In this document: positions 5,255-6,688 of the stretch, in pieces
Layout of the letters: every line of letters begins with the position of its first letter
Numbering within the stretch: the stretch's first letter is position 1
Source: Candidatus Kuenenia stuttgartensis
Lineage (GTDB): Bacteria > Planctomycetota > Planctomycetia > Isosphaerales > Isosphaeraceae
Assembly (NCBI GenBank): GCA_945874095.1
Contig: CAMCFM010000258.1
Coordinates: 1-6,688, forward strand
Length of the DNA stretch: 6,688 nucleotides
Direction of reading: 5' to 3'
Position numbers and translations under genes: made by a program
The notes under the pieces: model-generated
Database searches by the model: none
Told to the model about the DNA's origin: nothing
What the model saw: the letters and a program-made list of their open reading frames with translations, nothing else

Positions 5255-6688
5255 GCTCAATCGGATCGCTTTCATTTCAGCCTGAACCTCGACCCGACCC
5301 TGCCATTCGTTGATGGAAGGTGTGAAGGCAATATCGTATTTCACGCCCGGCTGCCAATCTGCCGATTGCTCTGCCTGATTCCACGCTAGCACTTTAAGGA
5401 CCTTATCGCCCTGTTTCATATTCAGGCGGACGTGCTTTTGATCTTGACCGATTAACTGGGGCTGGCCGAACAGCTCCACTCCACCGATCGCCAGAATGGG
5501 GCGGGGGTTACCGTTGCCGTGCGGTTCCAGGTCGTTGATGGTTTTGACGAACCCGACATCGAGCCGCGACATCATGATCTCGGCATCAATCCAAAGCTCA
5601 CGTTCACCTAAAACATCGGTCCGATTTGCTCCCACAACTCGATCGAACGCCTCTCTGAAAGCCTGAATCGAACTCTCATTCAGCTTCAGGCCAGCAGCGG
5701 CCGCATGTCCACCAAAAGTTTTCAAATGTTCCGAGCATTCACCAAGAGCCTTCACCAAATCAAACCCTGGAATGGATCGGGCTGACCCGTGTGCGACTCC
5801 ATTTTCGTCAATACTTAAAATGATGGTGGGCCGATGAAAAAGTTCCGCAAGCCGGGACGCTGCGATTCCGACCACCCCCAGGTGCCAGCCGGCATCGGCC
5901 ACGACCACCACGTTGCGTGTTTCGGCATTCGGATCGTTTTCGAATTGTTGGCGAGCCTGTGCCACAATCTCTGATTCTATCGTGCGCCGGGATCGGTTAG
6001 ACTCCTCCAGAATATCGGCCAATTGCTGCGCTTCAGCGGGTGTTTTTGAAGTCAGGAGCTCGTAAGCCGTGAATGCATGCAGCATCCGGCCAGCGGCGTT
6101 GATCCGTGGAGCAATCTGGAATCCGATAGTGGTCGATGTGACTGGCCTGTCAGGCTTTACGCCCGCCATTTGCATCAGGGCTTCCAGTCCCTGAGTGCGA
6201 CGCTTGTTCAGACTTTCAAGCCCATGCTTGACCAGAATCCGATTTTCGTCGACCAATGGCATCACATCGGCGACCGTTGCCATGGCGACCAGGCCGAGAC
6301 CACGCACCAAAAAATCGCGAAGTGCAGGGGAGGCTTTCTTGCCATCACCGAACTGTTTGGCAATTTGCCATGCCAGCTTGAACGCAACTCCTGTGCCACA
6401 CAGGTTTGCTGTAAACGGATCTCCACCAGGCAGTTGCGGATGAACCAGTACATCGGCTTCTGGCAGAGTCTCCTTAAAAGTGTGGTGGTCTGTGATGATC
6501 ACATCAAGGCCCAGCCGTTTGGCTTCAGCGACTGGCTCGATCGCAGTGATTCCGCAGTCGATCGTGACCAGCAGGGCACCGGGATTTTCTGAGGCCAGCG
6601 AGCGAATGGCATCCAGATTGAGGCCATATCCTTCCTCAATTCTGTGAGGAATATAAGGGACCAGATTCTTGGCACCAGCCATGCGTAG
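5246..6688 (-). CDS. recJ: Single-stranded-DNA-specific exonuclease RecJ, C-terminal part; 5' end outside window
   Basis: RecJ is a DHH-superfamily 5'-3' exonuclease on single-stranded DNA, acting in RecF-type recombination and base-excision and mismatch repair with metal-dependent catalysis. There are 480 visible residues. The frame runs off the window edge through CTA-CGC, and the ATG at 6682 is internal (LRMAGAKN...), since the family needs an upstream DxDG motif that is missing here. Counting from that Met: PHRIEEGYGLN (12-22), VTIDCGIT (39-46), the DHH signature ITDHH (63-67), LCGTGVAFKLAW (94-105), ATVADVMPL (135-143) and APRINAAGRM (191-200). DHHA1 follows with GWHLGVVGIAASRL (265-278), GSARSIPGFDLV (299-310) and GGHAAAAGLKL (324-334). 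The end, from about 365, is an OB-fold with LEPHGNGNPRP. All expected blocks are intact and unbroken to the TAA, so the gene looks functional. Identity is secure. Confidence 0.96.
   Translation of the reverse strand, partial: LRMAGAKNLVPYIPHRIEEGYGLNLDAIRSLASENPGALLVTIDCGITAIEPVAEAKRLGLDVIITDHHTFKETLPEADVLVHPQLPGGDPFTANLCGTGVAFKLAWQIAKQFGDGKKASPALRDFLVRGLGLVAMATVADVMPLVDENRILVKHGLESLNKRRTQGLEALMQMAGVKPDRPVTSTTIGFQIAPRINAAGRMLHAFTAYELLTSKTPAEAQQLADILEESNRSRRTIESEIVAQARQQFENDPNAETRNVVVVADAGWHLGVVGIAASRLAELFHRPTIILSIDENGVAHGSARSIPGFDLVKALGECSEHLKTFGGHAAAAGLKLNESSIQAFREAFDRVVGANRTDVLGERELWIDAEIMMSRLDVGFVKTINDLEPHGNGNPRPILAIGGVELFGQPQLIGQDQKHVRLNMKQGDKVLKVLAWNQAEQSADWQPGVKYDIAFTPSINEWQGRVEVQAEMKAIRLSGV

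Noticed and set aside
6077..6592. Plus-strand open frame of 171 codons opposite recJ
   Set aside because: It is antisense to conserved RecJ blocks (DHH, GTGVAFKL, PRINAAGRM), so it is a shadow frame.
6680..6682. ATG at 6682 as the recJ start
   Set aside because: The frame stays open to the window edge, and RecJ needs an N-terminal DxDG-containing segment upstream. The Met is the internal residue of an LRMAGAKN-like stretch.
1..6688. Hidden novel system such as a defence island, mobile element, CRISPR array or biosynthetic cluster
   Set aside because: Four of the six genes are conserved metabolic or repair genes with intact motifs and the other two are single hydrolase-type genes. No direct repeats, integrase, transposase or tRNA were seen, and composition looks uniform by eye.

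Overview
The window looks like ordinary chromosomal housekeeping DNA from a planctomycete. The main clue is a secreted HExxH protein resembling the DUF1570 family, which is concentrated in Planctomycetota. Base composition appears close to balanced, Shine-Dalgarno sites are patchy and GTG starts occur. The family-level placement is inference; a Planctopirus- or Rubinisphaera-like member of the Planctomycetales would fit.

Layout: (1) Positions 1-657, plus strand, hold the C-terminal two thirds of ispH (isoprenoid biosynthesis, MEP pathway). It ends in a strong intrinsic terminator built on a perfect 30-base palindrome (699-728). (2) Positions 759-3146, minus strand, hold a pyrB-pyrC pair read in that order. 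These encode aspartate carbamoyltransferase and dihydroorotase, the second and third steps of de novo pyrimidine synthesis. (3) Divergent from pyrB across a short shared control region (about 3105-3291) is a plus-strand gene for an exported, probable zinc metallopeptidase-like protein (3292-4266). (4) It converges on a minus-strand metallo-beta-lactamase-fold hydrolase (4298-5080). (5) Beyond a gap of about 165 bases, the minus strand carries most of recJ (5246-6688), the single-strand DNA 5'-3' exonuclease. Its N-terminus lies outside the window.

Only pyrB and pyrC clearly work together. The other genes belong to unrelated processes: isoprenoid synthesis, DNA repair, an envelope or secreted protein, and an uncharacterised hydrolase. 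No stretch longer than about 190 bases lacks a gene. I saw no tRNA, rRNA, CRISPR array, insertion sequence, integrase or phage gene, and no sign of a novel defence or mobile system. The observations worth following up are modest: a possible dihydroorotase-carbamoyltransferase complex, the export and function of the DUF1570-like protein, the Asp-substituted metal motif of the MBL protein, and several short palindromes in intergenic DNA.
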